35,192 nucleotides of DNA from Pseudomonas sp. 21. GTDB lineage: Bacteria; Pseudomonadota; Gammaproteobacteria; Pseudomonadales; Pseudomonadaceae. The DNA is taken from the NCBI RefSeq assembly GCF_000955805.1, contig NZ_JYOA01000009.1, positions 28,475 to 63,666 of the forward strand, given 5' to 3'. Both the position numbers and the translations under genes were made by a program. The notes under the pieces were generated by a model that saw only the letters and a program-made list of their open reading frames with translations, was not told the origin of the DNA and did not search any database. Shown one piece after another: positions 34,059-35,192 of this stretch (position 1 is the first letter of the stretch; each line of letters opens with the position of its first letter).

Positions 34059-35078
34059 ATGGAACAGAAAGACATCGATTGGGGCGCGCTCGGATTCGAT
34101 TACATCAAGACCGACTTCCGCTACATCTCCCACTGGCGCGATGGTCTGTGGGACGACGGCAAGCTGACCGAAGACAACACCCTGCACATCAGCGAGGGCT
34201 CCTCGGCCCTGCATTACGGCCAGCAGTGCTTCGAAGGCCTGAAGGCCTACCGCTGCAAGGACGGCTCGATCAACCTGTTCCGCCCGGACCAGAACGCCGC
34301 GCGCATGGCCCGCAGCTGCGCTCGCGTACTGATGCCGCAAGTCTCGGAAGAGCAGTTCATCGACGCCTGCCGCCAGGTCGTGCGCGCCAACGAGCGCTTC
34401 ATTCCCCCGTACGGTTCCGGCGGTGCGCTGTACCTGCGCCCGTTCGTGATCGGCGTGGGCGACAACATCGGCGTGCGCCCGGCTCCGGAATTCATCTTCT
34501 CGGTGTTCTGCATCCCGGTCGGCGCCTACTTCAAGGGCGGCATGAAGCCCCATGACTTCGTGATCTCCACCTACGACCGCGCCGCGCCCAACGGCACCGG
34601 CGCCGCCAAGGTCGGTGGCAACTACGCCGCCAGCCTGATGCCGGGCGCCCAGGCCAAGAAAGACGGCTTCGCCGACTGCATCTACCTCGACCCGGCCACC
34701 CACAGCCGCATCGAGGAAGTGGGCTCGGCCAACTTCTTCGCCATCACCCACGACAACGAGTTCGTCACCCCGCGCTCCAGCTCGGTACTGCCGGGCATTA
34801 CCCGCCTGTCGCTGATGCAACTGGCCGAACAGCGCCTGGGCCTGAAAGTGGTCGAAGGCGACGTGCAGATCGACGACCTGGCCCGCTTCAAGGAAGCCGG
34901 CGCCTGCGGTACCGCAGCGGTGATCACCCCGATCGGCGGCATCCAGTACAAGGACAACCTGCACGTGTTCTTCAGCCGCGAAGACGTCGGCCCGGTGACC
35001 CGTCGCCTCTACGAAGAGCTGACCGGCATCCAGAAGGGTGACGTGGAAGGCCCGCAAGGCTGGGTCGTCAAGGTCTGA
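34059..35078 (+). CDS. ilvE: Branched-chain amino acid aminotransferase, type 2
   Basis: A 339-residue PLP-dependent fold-type IV aminotransferase of the longer (type 2) BCAT group, catalysing the last step of Leu, Ile and Val synthesis and the first of their breakdown. N-terminal DYIKTDFRYISHWRDG, ISEGSSALHYGQQCFEGLKAYR, RPFVIGVG, and the PLP lysine K184 in GAAKVGGNYAASL. The reading frame continues upstream to 33990, but the ATG at 34059 follows GAGGCAACC and starts the family N-terminus. It is monocistronic, ended by a strong terminator. Confidence 0.94.
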   Translation: MEQKDIDWGALGFDYIKTDFRYISHWRDGLWDDGKLTEDNTLHISEGSSALHYGQQCFEGLKAYRCKDGSINLFRPDQNAARMARSCARVLMPQVSEEQFIDACRQVVRANERFIPPYGSGGALYLRPFVIGVGDNIGVRPAPEFIFSVFCIPVGAYFKGGMKPHDFVISTYDRAAPNGTGAAKVGGNYAASLMPGAQAKKDGFADCIYLDPATHSRIEEVGSANFFAITHDNEFVTPRSSSVLPGITRLSLMQLAEQRLGLKVVEGDVQIDDLARFKEAGACGTAAVITPIGGIQYKDNLHVFFSREDVGPVTRRLYEELTGIQKGDVEGPQGWVVKV

Positions 35079-35100
35079 GCCTGACTACTCGCTGAAACGC

Positions 35101-35136
35101 AAACGCCGCGATACCGAAAGGGATCGCGGCGTTTTT
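35101..35136 (+). terminator. Rho-independent terminator of ilvE
   Basis: AACGCCGCGAT (35102-35112) pairs with ATCGCGGCGTT (35123-35133) over 11 bp with a 10-nt loop, and is followed by further T residues. It lies 23 bp after the ilvE stop. Confidence 0.92.
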
Positions 35137-35178
35137 CATTCGATTGTGCGCAGGAGTCATCACTCCGCCGCACGGACC

Positions 35179-35192
35179 GTTCGCGAGCAAGC
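35179..35192. repeat. Partial REP element at the window edge
   Basis: GTTCGCGAGCAAGC is the first half of the REP seen at 6.75 and 12.8 kb, cut by the window end. Confidence 0.75.

Overview
The window is chromosomal DNA of a high-G+C Pseudomonas, probably of the P. aeruginosa / nitroreducens / citronellolis side of the genus. The evidence is the codon bias, HrpB, DUF2788, AMP nucleosidase, OprD-type porin and type-2 IlvE proteins, and repeated REP elements built on GTAGGAGCGAG...CTCGCGAAC. The species call is inference. No rRNA, tRNA, CRISPR array, insertion sequence or prophage was seen.

Left third (1-16.1 kb), mostly housekeeping: hrpB (minus); a plus-strand cluster of lipoprotein, DinB-fold protein and fieF; a secreted DUF6515-like protein with twelve 12-residue Gln/Gly repeats (minus); an Lrp/AsnC regulator and DUF2788 protein (plus). 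A LysR regulator, an MHS-type transporter and a metal-dependent amidohydrolase then lie in tandem on the minus strand and look like a peptide or N-acyl compound scavenging module. After these come rluE and a divergent NAPE-PLD-like metallo-hydrolase, a SEC-C protein, deoC and amn. The last two both act in nucleotide salvage.

Middle (16.2-21.0 kb): an unrecognised 354-residue protein of lower G+C; a TetR regulator and AidB-like acyl-CoA dehydrogenase pair with a 49-bp palindrome at the regulator's start; and an OprD-family porin.

Right third (21.2-32.7 kb): a compact minus-strand operon of eleven genes. In transcription order these are an OB-fold/DUF35 protein, a thiolase-like protein, an ADP-forming acyl-CoA ligase, a MaoC hydratase, an aromatic-acid-type MFS importer, a PaaI-type thioesterase, a small acyl-CoA dehydrogenase, a crotonase, a full-length acyl-CoA dehydrogenase, an MFE-2-like SDR and a nitronate-monooxygenase-like flavoprotein. 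An IclR regulator is divergent to it. The gene set resembles the actinobacterial igr/cholesterol side-chain module (paired dehydrogenases, MaoC hydratase, Ltp2-DUF35 retro-aldolase). The thiolase-like protein lacks the nucleophilic cysteine, so C-C cleavage may be retro-aldol. I infer a pathway for an organic acid with a cyclic or beta-branched side chain: entry by porin and MFS, CoA activation, dehydrogenation, hydration and retro-aldol cleavage. The substrate is unknown. Crc/Hfq-like A-rich motifs at the first operon gene, the importer and the porin suggest catabolite repression.

Right end: a 396-bp gene-free stretch with several inverted repeats, then ilvE with a strong terminator.
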